A stretch of 10,000 nucleotides of DNA, taken from assembly GCA_020216845.1 (NCBI GenBank), contig JAIWNK010000073.1, positions 1 through 10,000 on the forward strand. The letters are read 5' to 3'. This document shows positions 1 to 6,436 of the stretch, piece by piece (position 1 is the stretch's first letter; the number at the start of each line of letters is the position of its first letter). Source of the DNA: Anaerolinea sp. Its GTDB lineage: Bacteria > Chloroflexota > Anaerolineae > Anaerolineales > Anaerolineaceae. Made by a program: the position numbers and the translations under genes. The notes under the pieces are model-generated. The model searched no databases, was not told the origin of the DNA, and worked only from the letters and a program-made list of their open reading frames with translations.

Positions 1-348
1 CGCAACTTGATCGCTCATCCACAGGCGCAAATATGGATGCCGAATGGTTGGTGGAAGGTGCAGGCCGAAGAGGTGCAAGAGCCTGAACTGCGCCTGAAGA
101 TTTTGCGACAAGTGCTGATTGCAAGTGGTTTTGCTGCGTTTGCTGCGGGAATCAACCCTTATCAGCTTGATGATGATACGCTGGCACGTTTGACCAAGGA
201 CTATCGGGTGATGCATTTGCGGCGAATTGCCGCGTGCACTGGTTGTGATGGGCCGGGCGATTTGGCCTGGGTTTGGCCGGCAGCAGTATTGGTGTTGCTG
301 CCGGTGTTGGTTTGGCTGTGGGGGCGGTCGCGACGCAATCATATTTAA
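1..348 (+). CDS. Deazaflavin-dependent nitroreductase / quinone reductase-like protein, 3' part, with C-terminal membrane helix
   Basis: The reading frame is open from base 1 to the TAA at 346-348, and the 5' part lies outside the window. The visible start RNLIAHPQAQIWMP resembles the NL-ANP-V-VW region in the middle of the DUF385 / F420-dependent nitroreductase family, so the in-frame TTG at base 7 is very unlikely to be the true start. Family members use a deazaflavin (F420) or related flavin to reduce quinones or nitro compounds; that is family knowledge, and the cofactor residues cannot be checked here. After the expected domain end (DYRVMHLRRI) come a CTGC cysteine pair (bases 235-246), a GDLAWVWP motif and one hydrophobic helix (about 262-324) with a basic RSRRNHI tail. 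The protein is therefore probably anchored to the membrane with its C-terminus in the cytoplasm. The next gene starts 19 bases downstream and may be cotranscribed. The family assignment is moderately sure and the substrate unknown. Confidence 0.65.
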   Translation, partial: RNLIAHPQAQIWMPNGWWKVQAEEVQEPELRLKILRQVLIASGFAAFAAGINPYQLDDDTLARLTKDYRVMHLRRIAACTGCDGPGDLAWVWPAAVLVLLPVLVWLWGRSRRNHI

Positions 349-367
349 TCTTCGTGGAGGAAACGCA

Positions 368-1267
368 ATGAAACGTGCTGTCAGTGTCAGCTTGGGAAGT
401 CCGAGCAGAGACAAGAAGGTTGTTGTCACACTCAATGGGGTCGAGATTAGTGTGGAGCGAATTGGCACCGGTGGGGATGTGCCGCGCGCACAACGCCTGT
501 TTGCAGAATTGGATGGGCAGGTGGACTGTTTGAGCGTGGGGGGTGTGGATTTGTACTTGCCGGTTGGGGGAAAGCGCTATCCGCTGAAGGCGGCATTGAA
601 GTTGGTCAAAGATGTGCATCGCACGCCGGTGGTGGATGGTAGCGGGTTGAAGCATACGCTGGAGCGGCGTGTGTTTGAGCTCATTCGTCCGAGCCTGGGC
701 GAGCTGCCACATTTTCGGCGTGCCTTTGTGCCGATGGCGGTGGATCGCTTGGGGTTGGCCCATGCGGTGGCCGAGGTTTCAGACGAAGTGATCATCGGTG
801 ATTTGATGATGGAGTTTGGCTTGCCTGTGCCATTGCGTGGTTTGCAGTCGTTCTATCGGGTGGCACGATTGTTGATGCCACTTGTGAGCAATTTGCCGAT
901 GGAGATGATTTTCCCGCCGGGTTATAAGGATGAGCCGATTCGCCCAAAGTATGAGAAAATTTGGGCGCAGTGTGATTTGATTGCCGGCGATTTTCTCTAT
1001 ATGCGCAAACACATGCCGGATGATTTAAGCGGCAAGTTCATTATCACCAACACAACGACGAGCGAAAACATTGAGCTGTTCCGGCAGCGAGGGGTCAAAA
1101 CGCTGGTGACAACGACGCCGGTATTGGATGGGCGTTCGTTTGGCACGAATATGATGGAAGCAACATTGACCGCTTATGCCGGGTTGGGGCGACCATTAAC
1201 GCATGAAGAGTTGAACCAAAAGATTGATGAACTAAATTTCCGCCCAACAGTGCGGCAATTGCAGTAA
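368..1267 (+). CDS. Conserved protein of the 'quinate 5-dehydrogenase'-labelled family (function unproven)
   Basis: This encodes 299 residues from the ATG at 368, which has a GGAGG ribosome site at 356-360, seven bases upstream. An in-frame extension back to 227 overlaps the previous gene, has no good ribosome site and reads as low-complexity Cys/Gly sequence, so it was rejected. The protein has no signal peptide or membrane segment. Visible conserved-looking blocks are SLGS (8-11), VGGVDLY (57-63), VVDGSGLK (88-95), AVDRLG (124-129), AGDFLYMRKHMP (206-217), ITNTTT (226-231) and VTTTPVLDGRSFGTN (247-261). I recognise this pattern from cytoplasmic proteins of anaerobes and Chloroflexi that databases call quinate 5-dehydrogenase. 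I know of no biochemical support for that name, and the sequence does not show a textbook shikimate dehydrogenase layout. The Thr-rich ITNTTT and VTTTP loops suggest an active or phosphate-binding site, which is inference. A hairpin terminator follows directly. Confidence 0.7.
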   Translation: MKRAVSVSLGSPSRDKKVVVTLNGVEISVERIGTGGDVPRAQRLFAELDGQVDCLSVGGVDLYLPVGGKRYPLKAALKLVKDVHRTPVVDGSGLKHTLERRVFELIRPSLGELPHFRRAFVPMAVDRLGLAHAVAEVSDEVIIGDLMMEFGLPVPLRGLQSFYRVARLLMPLVSNLPMEMIFPPGYKDEPIRPKYEKIWAQCDLIAGDFLYMRKHMPDDLSGKFIITNTTTSENIELFRQRGVKTLVTTTPVLDGRSFGTNMMEATLTAYAGLGRPLTHEELNQKIDELNFRPTVRQLQ

Positions 1268-1287
1268 GATATCTCTGATACAGCGCG

Positions 1288-1327
1288 AAAAAAACGCCCC
1301 GGTCGGTTGTGACGGGGCGTAACTTTT
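1288..1327. terminator. Rho-independent terminator, probably bidirectional
   Basis: An 8-bp perfect stem, ACGCCCCG (1294-1301) with CGGGGCGT (1313-1320), encloses an 11-base loop. On the plus strand only a short T-run (1324-1327) follows. On the minus strand the stem would be followed by seven T, from the A-run at 1288-1294. It lies 20 bases after the upstream stop codon and most likely ends that transcript. The rest of the gap (1328-1383) holds only the ribosome site of the next gene; I see no convincing promoter there. Confidence 0.75.
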
Positions 1328-1383
1328 GGGGTGGCATTGCATCTATTTGTTGTCAATGAAATTTTTGTTTTGGAGGTTGTGCA

Positions 1384-1638
1384 ATGCCTGAAGTAAAAAA
1401 GACGCCGCGTGTGATTGTATTCAGTACCCCGACCTGCACCTACTGCAATGCGGCCAAGCGGTATTTTCGCGAGAAGGGGGTTGCTTTTAAAGATGTGGAT
1501 GTCAGCCGTGATGCAGCTGCGGCGCGTGACATGGTGCGCCGTTCTGGGCAGAGTGGGGTGCCGGTGATCGATATTGGCGGCAAGATTATTGTTGGGTTTG
1601 ATCGTCCCAAGATTGATCAATATTTAGGGATCAAATAA
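1384..1638 (+). CDS. Glutaredoxin-like protein (YruB / NrdH type)
   Basis: This is an 84-residue thioredoxin-fold protein, typical in length for small glutaredoxins. The redox motif CTYC is at residues 18-21, after the first beta strand (VIVFSTPTC). The cis-proline motif GVPVIDI (58-64, Pro60) and the GF(D)RPKIDQYLG ending match the YruB-type glutaredoxin-like family. It has no signal sequence and so acts in the cytoplasm as a thiol-disulfide oxidoreductase. Whether the electron donor is glutathione, thioredoxin reductase or another thiol cannot be read from the sequence. The start ATG has GGAGG at 1372-1376, seven bases upstream. It lies 21 bases before groES and probably shares its transcript and terminator, which suggests a small protein-quality or redox-stress unit. 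Confidence 0.88.
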   Translation: MPEVKKTPRVIVFSTPTCTYCNAAKRYFREKGVAFKDVDVSRDAAAARDMVRRSGQSGVPVIDIGGKIIVGFDRPKIDQYLGIK

Positions 1639-1659
1639 TTTTCTTTAAAGGAGTAAAAA

Positions 1660-1926
1660 ATGAACATTCAACCGCTTGGAAACCGTGTGGTCATTTTGCC
1701 GTTAGAAAACGAATCGAAGACGGCGTTGGGCCTGTATATTCCTGAAACTGCCAAAGAAAAACCACAAACCGGCGAGGTGGTGGCTATCGGCGATGCGGAA
1801 GACATTAAGTTGCGGGTTGGAGACCGGGTATTGTTTGCCAAATATACCGGCACTGAATTTAAGATGGATGGCAAGGAGTATTTGTTGATGGAATGTGGTG
1901 ATGTGCTGGCCCGTTTGTTGAATTGA
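1660..1926 (+). CDS. groES: GroES / Cpn10 co-chaperonin, short form
   Basis: This 88-residue protein is clearly GroES-like: it begins NIQPLGNRVVILPL, has the TAKEKPQTGEVVAIG stretch (30-44) and the VGDRVLFAKYTGTEFKMDGKEYLLM core (53-77). GroES forms a heptameric lid on GroEL, docking through the mobile loop, here around residues 18-33 with Leu25-Tyr26-Ile27 at the place of the usual hydrophobic tripeptide. The protein is shorter than the usual 94-97 residues because the roof hairpin between VAIGDAED and VGDRVLF is reduced. The ATG has AAAGGAG at 1647-1653, six bases upstream. No groEL follows; a strong terminator closes the unit 19 bases downstream, so the partner must be encoded elsewhere. 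Identity as Cpn10 is very sure; whether it is the main or an accessory co-chaperonin is open. Confidence 0.93.
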   Translation: MNIQPLGNRVVILPLENESKTALGLYIPETAKEKPQTGEVVAIGDAEDIKLRVGDRVLFAKYTGTEFKMDGKEYLLMECGDVLARLLN

Positions 1927-1945
1927 GCGTAGCTCGCCTCACTTC

Positions 1946-1978
1946 AAAAACCCTGCCCAATTCTTGGGCGGGGTTTTT
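1946..1978 (+). terminator. Strong rho-independent terminator after groES
   Basis: A 15-bp stem with one G-T wobble (1946-1960 with 1964-1978) and a three-base loop TTC (1961-1963) ends in a run of five T. The stem starts with five A, so it can also work on the opposite strand. It ends the glutaredoxin-groES transcript and separates it from the promoter that begins only a few bases later. Confidence 0.92.
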
Positions 1979-1981
1979 GGT

Positions 1982-2011
1982 TTGGGAGAAAGCGAGCTTT
2001 TTCGTTATAAT
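1982..2011 (+). promoter_or_regulatory. Sigma-70-type promoter for the pncC unit
   Basis: A perfect -10 box TATAAT lies at 2006-2011. The best -35 candidate is TTGGGA at 1982-1987 (four of six consensus bases) with an 18-base spacer. It sits directly after the groES terminator and about 45 bases before the TTG start at 2056, giving a predicted transcript start near 2018. This is sequence inspection only. Confidence 0.7.
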
Positions 2012-2042
2012 AGGGGGCAGAAAACCGCACGTCCAGGCATGG

Positions 2043-2058
2043 AAGGAGCTATAGATTG
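2043..2058 (+). promoter_or_regulatory. Ribosome binding site that sets the TTG start of pncC
   Basis: AAGGAG (2043-2048) stands seven bases before TTG (2056-2058), and the resulting protein begins at the expected family position. This supports a non-ATG start, which may moderate translation. Confidence 0.7.
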
Positions 2059-2550
2059 AAGATCGAACTTGAGCAAGAGGTTGGGCGCTGGTTGTTGCAA
2101 AAGGGGTGGATGCTTGCCGTGGCTGAATCATGTACCGGGGGGTTGATTGGTCATCGGCTGACGAATGTGTCAGGATCTTCGGCATATTACTTGGGCAGCG
2201 TGACGGCTTATGCCTATTCAGCCAAGGAACGTTTGTTGGGGGTGCGTGCCGAAACGTTGTTGCGTTATGGAGCGGTCAGCCGCGAGACGGTGCTGGAAAT
2301 GGCAGAAGGGGTGCGGCGTACCTTTGGCGGTGATGAGGCCGGAAGGGTGGTTGGGCTTTCGGTGAGCGGAATTGCTGGGCCGGGCGGGGCAACGCCAGAT
2401 AAGCCGGTGGGCCTGGTGTGGATTGGGTTGAGCATTCCGGGGAAAGAGACGCAGGCATGGCAATTTGTTGGGCAGGGCGACCGTTTGCAAAACAAAGCTT
2501 TTTCCGCGGAGCAGGCCTTATTGCAGTTGCTGGCGGGGTTGCAGGCGTAA
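2056..2550 (+). CDS. pncC: CinA C-terminal domain protein, nicotinamide-nucleotide amidohydrolase (PncC)
   Basis: This 164-residue stand-alone CinA C-terminal domain has the signature AESCTGGLIGHRLTNVSGSS (23-42), the YYLGSVTAYAYSAKERLLGV block (44-63), AVSRETVLEMAEG (73-85) and the SGIAGPGG loop (104-111) followed by DKPVGLVWIG. Enzymes of this family deamidate nicotinamide mononucleotide to nicotinate mononucleotide in the pyridine nucleotide salvage cycle, in the cytoplasm. The N-terminal MoaB-like half of full CinA is absent, as in E. coli PncC, and length is normal for the short form. The start is a TTG: AAGGAG at 2043-2048 lies seven bases upstream, and no ATG or GTG in frame fits better. 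The gene is transcribed from the promoter just upstream and is followed 31 bases later by the glycosyltransferase gene, probably in the same operon. Confidence 0.92.
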   Translation: MKIELEQEVGRWLLQKGWMLAVAESCTGGLIGHRLTNVSGSSAYYLGSVTAYAYSAKERLLGVRAETLLRYGAVSRETVLEMAEGVRRTFGGDEAGRVVGLSVSGIAGPGGATPDKPVGLVWIGLSIPGKETQAWQFVGQGDRLQNKAFSAEQALLQLLAGLQA

Positions 2551-2581
2551 AACAAAGTCTTTCAGCAGTTTGAGGAATGCG

Positions 2582-3826
2582 ATGGGTGACAAGAAGCGTA
2601 TTTTGATTCTGACAGCGGATGCGGGGTTTGGGCATCGCAGCGCGGCAAATGCAGTCGCCGAAGCGCTGCGGCTACGGTACGGCGATGGTTGTGAGGTCAA
2701 GATCCGCAACCCCTTGGATGACCGCCGAACGCCGTTGTTGTTGCGAGAAAGCAGCTCTGATTATGACCGCATTATCCGTGAAGCACCGGAACTCTATCGG
2801 TTGGGGTATGAGACAAGCGCATTGCCGGTGACGAGTGCAATTGTCGAAAGTGCTTTGGCGGTGCTGTTATTTGATGTGATGCAAGATGTATTGCGTGAAG
2901 AGCGTCCGGATGCAATTTTGACGACTTTTCCACTTTATCAGTCGGCGCTGACGACGATTTTTTCCTTGCAGCGCTATTACATTCCGCTGCTGACGGTGAT
3001 CACCGATTTGGTCTCTATACACCGGTTGTGGTTTCATGACAAGGTAGATGCCTGCCTGGTGCCAACCGAAATCGTGCAAGAGATGGCGCGACGTGCGGGT
3101 ATTCCCGAAGGCCGTATTCAAATTACGGGTATTCCGGTTTCACCGGCCATTGCGGCTGAGACGCGCTCGCGGCGTGAGTTGCGTCAGGCGTTGGGGTGGG
3201 ACGCGAACCGTCTCACTTTTCTGGCAGTGGGGAGCAAGCGAGTGGGCAACCTGCCGATGGTGCTGGATGTGCTCAATCATGCTGGCTATCCGGTGCAACT
3301 GGCCGTTTCAGCTGGGCGGGACGAGGAATTGTATCGCCAATTGTGTGAAACAGAATGGCATGTGCCGACGCATTTGTATGAGTACGTCTCGAATATGCCT
3401 GAAATGATGAAGGCGGCAGATGTGCTGGTCTGCAAGGCGGGGGGGCTGATTGTGACCGAGGCCTTGGCGGCTGGGCTGCCGCTGATGTTGGTGGATGTGT
3501 TGCCGGGGCAGGAGGAAGGCAATGCGCGCTATGTAATCGATCGCGGAGCAGGGGTGTTGGTCGAAGATCCGATGAGCGTTTTGCAAACCTTGCGGCACTG
3601 GACGCTGGATCGGCGGCGTGAATTGCAAGGGTTTGCCATGCGGGCGCAGCATTTGGGGCGACCGCGCGCTGCAGAACGGGTGGCGCAATTGCTTTGGGCG
3701 GCAGCACAGCGCGGGCCAATTGATAAGCGGGGGCGGCATATCATCGGGCGGCGCAGCTTATCCGAACAGTTTAACCGTAATTACCAGCGTTTGAAAACTG
3801 CTGCAGGGCCACGCAAAAAGGGGTGA
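2582..3826 (+). CDS. GT28-family glycosyltransferase, MGDG synthase / processive diacylglycerol glycosyltransferase-like
   Basis: This encodes 414 residues from the ATG at 2582 (GAGG at 2572-2575). The frame stays open back to 2465, but that stretch lies inside pncC and has no ribosome site. The N-terminal half is an MGDG-synthase-type acceptor domain with TADAGFGHRSAANAVAEAL (11-29) and ITDLVSIHRLWFH (140-152). The C-terminal half is the GT28 donor domain with GSKRVGN (217-223), VCKAGGLIVTEALAAGLP (283-300) and PGQEEGNARYVIDRGAG (308-324), which bind the UDP-sugar in known relatives. Such enzymes transfer glucose or galactose from UDP-sugar to diacylglycerol at the inner face of the membrane, making glycolipids. 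MurG is a more distant relative, but the GFGHRSAA motif and PGQEE loop favour the glycolipid group. The tail from residue 380 (GRHIIGRRSLSEQFNRNYQRLK) is basic, which may help membrane binding. Donor and acceptor cannot be read from the sequence. Confidence 0.85.
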   Translation: MGDKKRILILTADAGFGHRSAANAVAEALRLRYGDGCEVKIRNPLDDRRTPLLLRESSSDYDRIIREAPELYRLGYETSALPVTSAIVESALAVLLFDVMQDVLREERPDAILTTFPLYQSALTTIFSLQRYYIPLLTVITDLVSIHRLWFHDKVDACLVPTEIVQEMARRAGIPEGRIQITGIPVSPAIAAETRSRRELRQALGWDANRLTFLAVGSKRVGNLPMVLDVLNHAGYPVQLAVSAGRDEELYRQLCETEWHVPTHLYEYVSNMPEMMKAADVLVCKAGGLIVTEALAAGLPLMLVDVLPGQEEGNARYVIDRGAGVLVEDPMSVLQTLRHWTLDRRRELQGFAMRAQHLGRPRAAERVAQLLWAAAQRGPIDKRGRHIIGRRSLSEQFNRNYQRLKTAAGPRKKG

Positions 3827-3836
3827 TATCCTGAAT

Positions 3837-3865
3837 TTGCCGCAGAAACCGAAACGAGATATAAT
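3837..3865 (+). promoter_or_regulatory. Sigma-70-type promoter of the ccm operon
   Basis: The -35 box is TTGCCG (3837-3842, four of six consensus bases) and the -10 box is a perfect TATAAT (3860-3865), with the ideal 17-base spacer. It lies in the only real gap before ccmE, with a predicted start near 3872. A second -10-like box, CATAAT (3870-3875), follows at once. No hairpin terminator was seen after the glycosyltransferase gene, so read-through from upstream is also possible. Confidence 0.72.
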
Positions 3866-3909
3866 TTACCATAATAGTATTGTTTTTGGATGGTTAAAAG
3901 GAGAGCGTT

Positions 3910-4386
3910 ATGCAACTTAAGTTCATGATTGGTTTTTTGCTCATTCTGGCGGCAGTTGCAGTGCTGGTGATTAGTGCCACGCAGAACAATGCAACCTATT
4001 TGATGACGGTGGAGGAACTGCAGAAACGGCAGCAGGAAATTGGCGATCGTCCGGTCAAGCTTTCGGGGGCGGTGTTGGGAGATACCATTCAGGAAGACCC
4101 GCGTACACTGACAATCCGTTTCACCATTGTGCATATTCCGGGGGATAATGATGAAATCAATCGTATGGGCGGCCTGGCACAGGTATTGCATGATGCGGTT
4201 GAGAACCCTGACCTGCCGCGCCTGGAAGTGGAATATCATGGAGTGCGGCCGGACCTGTTGAAGAACGAGGCGCAGGCGATTGTGACGGGCAAGCTCGATC
4301 AGAATGGTGTATTTCAAGCGGAGGAATTGCTGTTGAAATGCCCAACTCGCTATGAAGAGGCTGTTCCGCAGCCGACACAACCCTAA
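3910..4386 (+). CDS. ccmE: CcmE, periplasm-facing haem chaperone, CXXXY type
   Basis: This 158-residue protein has one N-terminal membrane helix (about 5-22) and an OB-fold domain (about 30-140): YLMTVEEL (30-37), DRPVKLSGAVLGDTI (46-60), LTIRFTI (67-73), LEVEYHGVRPDLL (105-117) and AIVTGKLDQNGVFQAEELLLKCP (123-145). CcmE takes haem from CcmC, holds it covalently, and passes it to CcmF. In the classical protein the haem attaches to His in HXXXY; here the site reads CPTRY, so Cys144 replaces the histidine and Tyr148 is kept. Such cysteine-type CcmE proteins are known from archaea, Desulfovibrio and some other bacteria. The soluble domain faces outside the membrane. AAAAGGAG (3896-3903) precedes the ATG. 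It is the first gene of the operon, and the ccmF ribosome site overlaps its stop codon, which points to coupled translation. Confidence 0.93.
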   Translation: MQLKFMIGFLLILAAVAVLVISATQNNATYLMTVEELQKRQQEIGDRPVKLSGAVLGDTIQEDPRTLTIRFTIVHIPGDNDEINRMGGLAQVLHDAVENPDLPRLEVEYHGVRPDLLKNEAQAIVTGKLDQNGVFQAEELLLKCPTRYEEAVPQPTQP

Positions 4387-4397
4387 AGGAGCAGGCT

Positions 4398-6428
4398 ATG
4401 CTGCCAGAAGTTGGCTATGGTGCTTTGTTGGTTGCATTCCTTGTTGCAGTGTATGGAATTTTATCCAGCCTAATGGCAGTGTGGCGTAACAGCGCCACCT
4501 GGCTGCGCAGTGCCCTTTCGGCGATGCGGTTGACCTGGCCGCTCATTACTGCCTCTTTGGCCTGTTTGCTGATTTTGTTGGTGCAGGGAGATTTTCAGGT
4601 TTCGTATGTTTATAACACAACGAGCCGAAGCATGCCGCTCTACCTCAAATTGACGGCGCTTTGGGGCGGGCAAGCGGGCTCATTGCTGTTTTGGGGGTGG
4701 TTGATGGCGGGGTTTGCTTCGCTGGCGGCGTTGCGCAACTGGGAGCGTGACCGCGAATTGTTGCCCTGGGTGATTGTGGTGACATTGACGACCCTGGCCT
4801 TCTTTGTTGGCATGGTGTTGTTCTCAGCGGATTCGAACCCATTTGTGCGGTTTTGGCAGAATCGGTCAGGGCAGCCTCTGGCTCCGGCGATGTTTCGCAG
4901 CGCGGATATGTTGCCGTTGGTGCCATGGGATGGACGCGGGTTAAGCCCGTTGTTGCGCCATCCGGGGATGATTATGCACCCGCCGATGTTGTATTTAGGG
5001 TTTGTGTCCTTTGTCATTCCCTATGCGTTTGCCATGGCGGCTTTGATTACCGGGCGCAATGATGTCCGCTGGATTCGGATTACGCGGCGTTGGACGTTGG
5101 TGGCCTGGTTGTTCCTTTCGCTTGGGCTGGTGTTGGGAATGCGCTGGGCTTATGACGTGTTGGGGTGGGGGGGCTATTGGGGCTGGGACCCGGTGGAGGT
5201 GGCGGCGCTTAACCCGTGGTTAAGCGGCACGGCATTTCTGCATTCGGTGATGCTTCAGGAGAAGCGTGGGTTGTTCAAGCGCTGGAATGTGTTCCTGATT
5301 GCCATCACGTATGGGTTGGTGATTTATGGCACGTTCTTGACCCGTTCTGGGGTGTTTTCTTCGGTTCACGCCTTTGCGCAAAGCGATTTGGGGCCGGCCT
5401 TTTTTGTCTTCATTGCTGTGATGGCGATCGCTTCGCTGGGGCTGATTTTCTATCGTTGGGAGGCGTTGCGCTCTGAGGGGCAGCTGACGGCATTGTTTTC
5501 ACGCGAGACGGTGTTTTTGCTGAATAATTTCGTCTTTATGTCCATTCTGGCAGTTTGTTTTTGGGGTATCAACTATCCGCTGCTTTCGGAATTGGTGACC
5601 GGGCAAAAGGTGACGATGGGCCCGCCGTTTTATGAAAGCACGGTTGGGCCGCTGTTGGCGTTGTTGTTCTTGCTGATGGGGATTGCTCCGCTGACGGCAT
5701 GGGGGCGTTCGACCTGGAAGATGTTGAGAAGATCGGTTTGGAGACCAGCTTTGTTGGCTTTTTTGCTGGTTGTGGCCTTGTTCCTTGGCGGTGTGCGGCA
5801 GCCGGGGGCGCTGCTTGGTTTTGGCCTGGCGGCCCTGGTTGGGTTTGTGACGGTGTATGAGTATGGTCGGGCGGCATGGATGCGACATCGTACACAGGGG
5901 GAAAGTGCCCTGCTGGCGTTATGGCAGTTGGCTGTGCGCAATCGGCGGCGTTATGGTGGCTATCTGATTCACCTGGGGGTTGTGCTGATGTCTTTGGGTG
6001 TGATTGGGATTGAATTCTTTCAGTCGGAGACGCAGGGCTTGCTTCGCCCTGGCGAAAGCCTGGAAGTGGCTGGCTATCGCCTGACGTATCGCTCCCTGGC
6101 GCAGTTTGACGTGCCGGATGGGCGTAATGTAACGCGAGCGGTGGTAGGGGTGGAAAAGAATGGGCGCTTCTTGGGTGAGGTTTATCCGCGCCGTGACTAC
6201 TACTATGAAGCACAACAGCCAATGACAATTCCGGGCCTGCGCAGTACAATGGAAGATGATGTGTATGTCATCCTGGTCAGCTGGCAGCCAATCACCGAAG
6301 ATGGAGCGACCTTCAAAGTCTATCACAACCCTTTGGTTAATTGGTTGTGGGTGGGCGCGTTGGTCTTCTTAGTTGGCTCGTTGGTGGCAATCTGGCCAGA
6401 GTCAGGCAACGTGGTCAAATCCGCATGA
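4398..6428 (+). CDS. ccmF: CcmF, haem lyase subunit of System I cytochrome c maturation
   Basis: This 676-residue polytopic membrane protein is close to the usual 640-680 length and rich in helices throughout. It receives haem from CcmE and, with CcmH, joins it to the CXXCH motif of apocytochromes outside the membrane. The tryptophan-rich WWD signature lies at about 257-274 (GWGGYWGWDPVEVAALNP). By motif, the four conserved histidines match the E. coli haem ligands: His194 in MIMHPPMLYLGF, His282 in AFLHSVMLQEKRG, His324 in SGVFSSVHAF, and His525 in GGYLIHLGVV. A large outer loop (about 545-640) precedes the last helix (646-665). AAAGGAG (4385-4391) overlaps the ccmE stop, and the ATG starts 11 bases after that stop. 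Within WWD the usual VENA and MPWL read VEVA and NPWL, a modest deviation. Confidence 0.96.
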   Translation: MLPEVGYGALLVAFLVAVYGILSSLMAVWRNSATWLRSALSAMRLTWPLITASLACLLILLVQGDFQVSYVYNTTSRSMPLYLKLTALWGGQAGSLLFWGWLMAGFASLAALRNWERDRELLPWVIVVTLTTLAFFVGMVLFSADSNPFVRFWQNRSGQPLAPAMFRSADMLPLVPWDGRGLSPLLRHPGMIMHPPMLYLGFVSFVIPYAFAMAALITGRNDVRWIRITRRWTLVAWLFLSLGLVLGMRWAYDVLGWGGYWGWDPVEVAALNPWLSGTAFLHSVMLQEKRGLFKRWNVFLIAITYGLVIYGTFLTRSGVFSSVHAFAQSDLGPAFFVFIAVMAIASLGLIFYRWEALRSEGQLTALFSRETVFLLNNFVFMSILAVCFWGINYPLLSELVTGQKVTMGPPFYESTVGPLLALLFLLMGIAPLTAWGRSTWKMLRRSVWRPALLAFLLVVALFLGGVRQPGALLGFGLAALVGFVTVYEYGRAAWMRHRTQGESALLALWQLAVRNRRRYGGYLIHLGVVLMSLGVIGIEFFQSETQGLLRPGESLEVAGYRLTYRSLAQFDVPDGRNVTRAVVGVEKNGRFLGEVYPRRDYYYEAQQPMTIPGLRSTMEDDVYVILVSWQPITEDGATFKVYHNPLVNWLWVGALVFLVGSLVAIWPESGNVVKSA

Positions 6429-6436
6429 GGTGGCAG

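Noticed and set aside
7..9. TTG at base 7 as the start of the first gene
   Set aside because: The frame is open to the window edge and the homologous domain needs about a hundred more residues upstream, so this is a truncated gene.
227..367. Upstream in-frame extension of the quinate-dehydrogenase-like gene to a GTG at 227
   Set aside because: It overlaps the preceding gene, reads as Cys/Gly-rich sequence, and the ATG at 368 has a strong ribosome site and matches the start of the recognised family.
1344..1383. Possible promoter before the glutaredoxin gene (TTGTCA at 1350-1355)
   Set aside because: No acceptable -10 box lies 16-18 bases downstream; that position is occupied by the ribosome site.
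1174..1620. Minus-strand open frame crossing the terminator and the glutaredoxin gene
   Set aside because: It overlaps two well-supported plus-strand genes and a terminator, and its protein shows no domain or ribosome site.
1925..1935. Small palindrome GAGC-GTA-GCTC at the groES stop codon
   Set aside because: Only four base pairs, no T-tract, and the true terminator lies just downstream.
2465..2581. N-terminal extension of the glycosyltransferase into pncC
   Set aside because: The extension is Cys/Arg/Lys-rich shadow of pncC, while ATG 2582 has GAGG at good distance and starts directly at the first beta strand of the fold.
5569..6249. Long minus-strand open frame of 226 codons inside ccmF
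   Set aside because: It lies wholly within ccmF, is Pro/Ser/Gln-rich with no recognisable domain, and is explained by the codon bias of the plus-strand gene.
6425..6436. ATG at 6425 overlapping the ccmF stop as the ccmH start
   Set aside because: It has no ribosome site of its own, while ATG 6437 has GAGG at six bases and gives a cleaner signal peptide; it remains possible.
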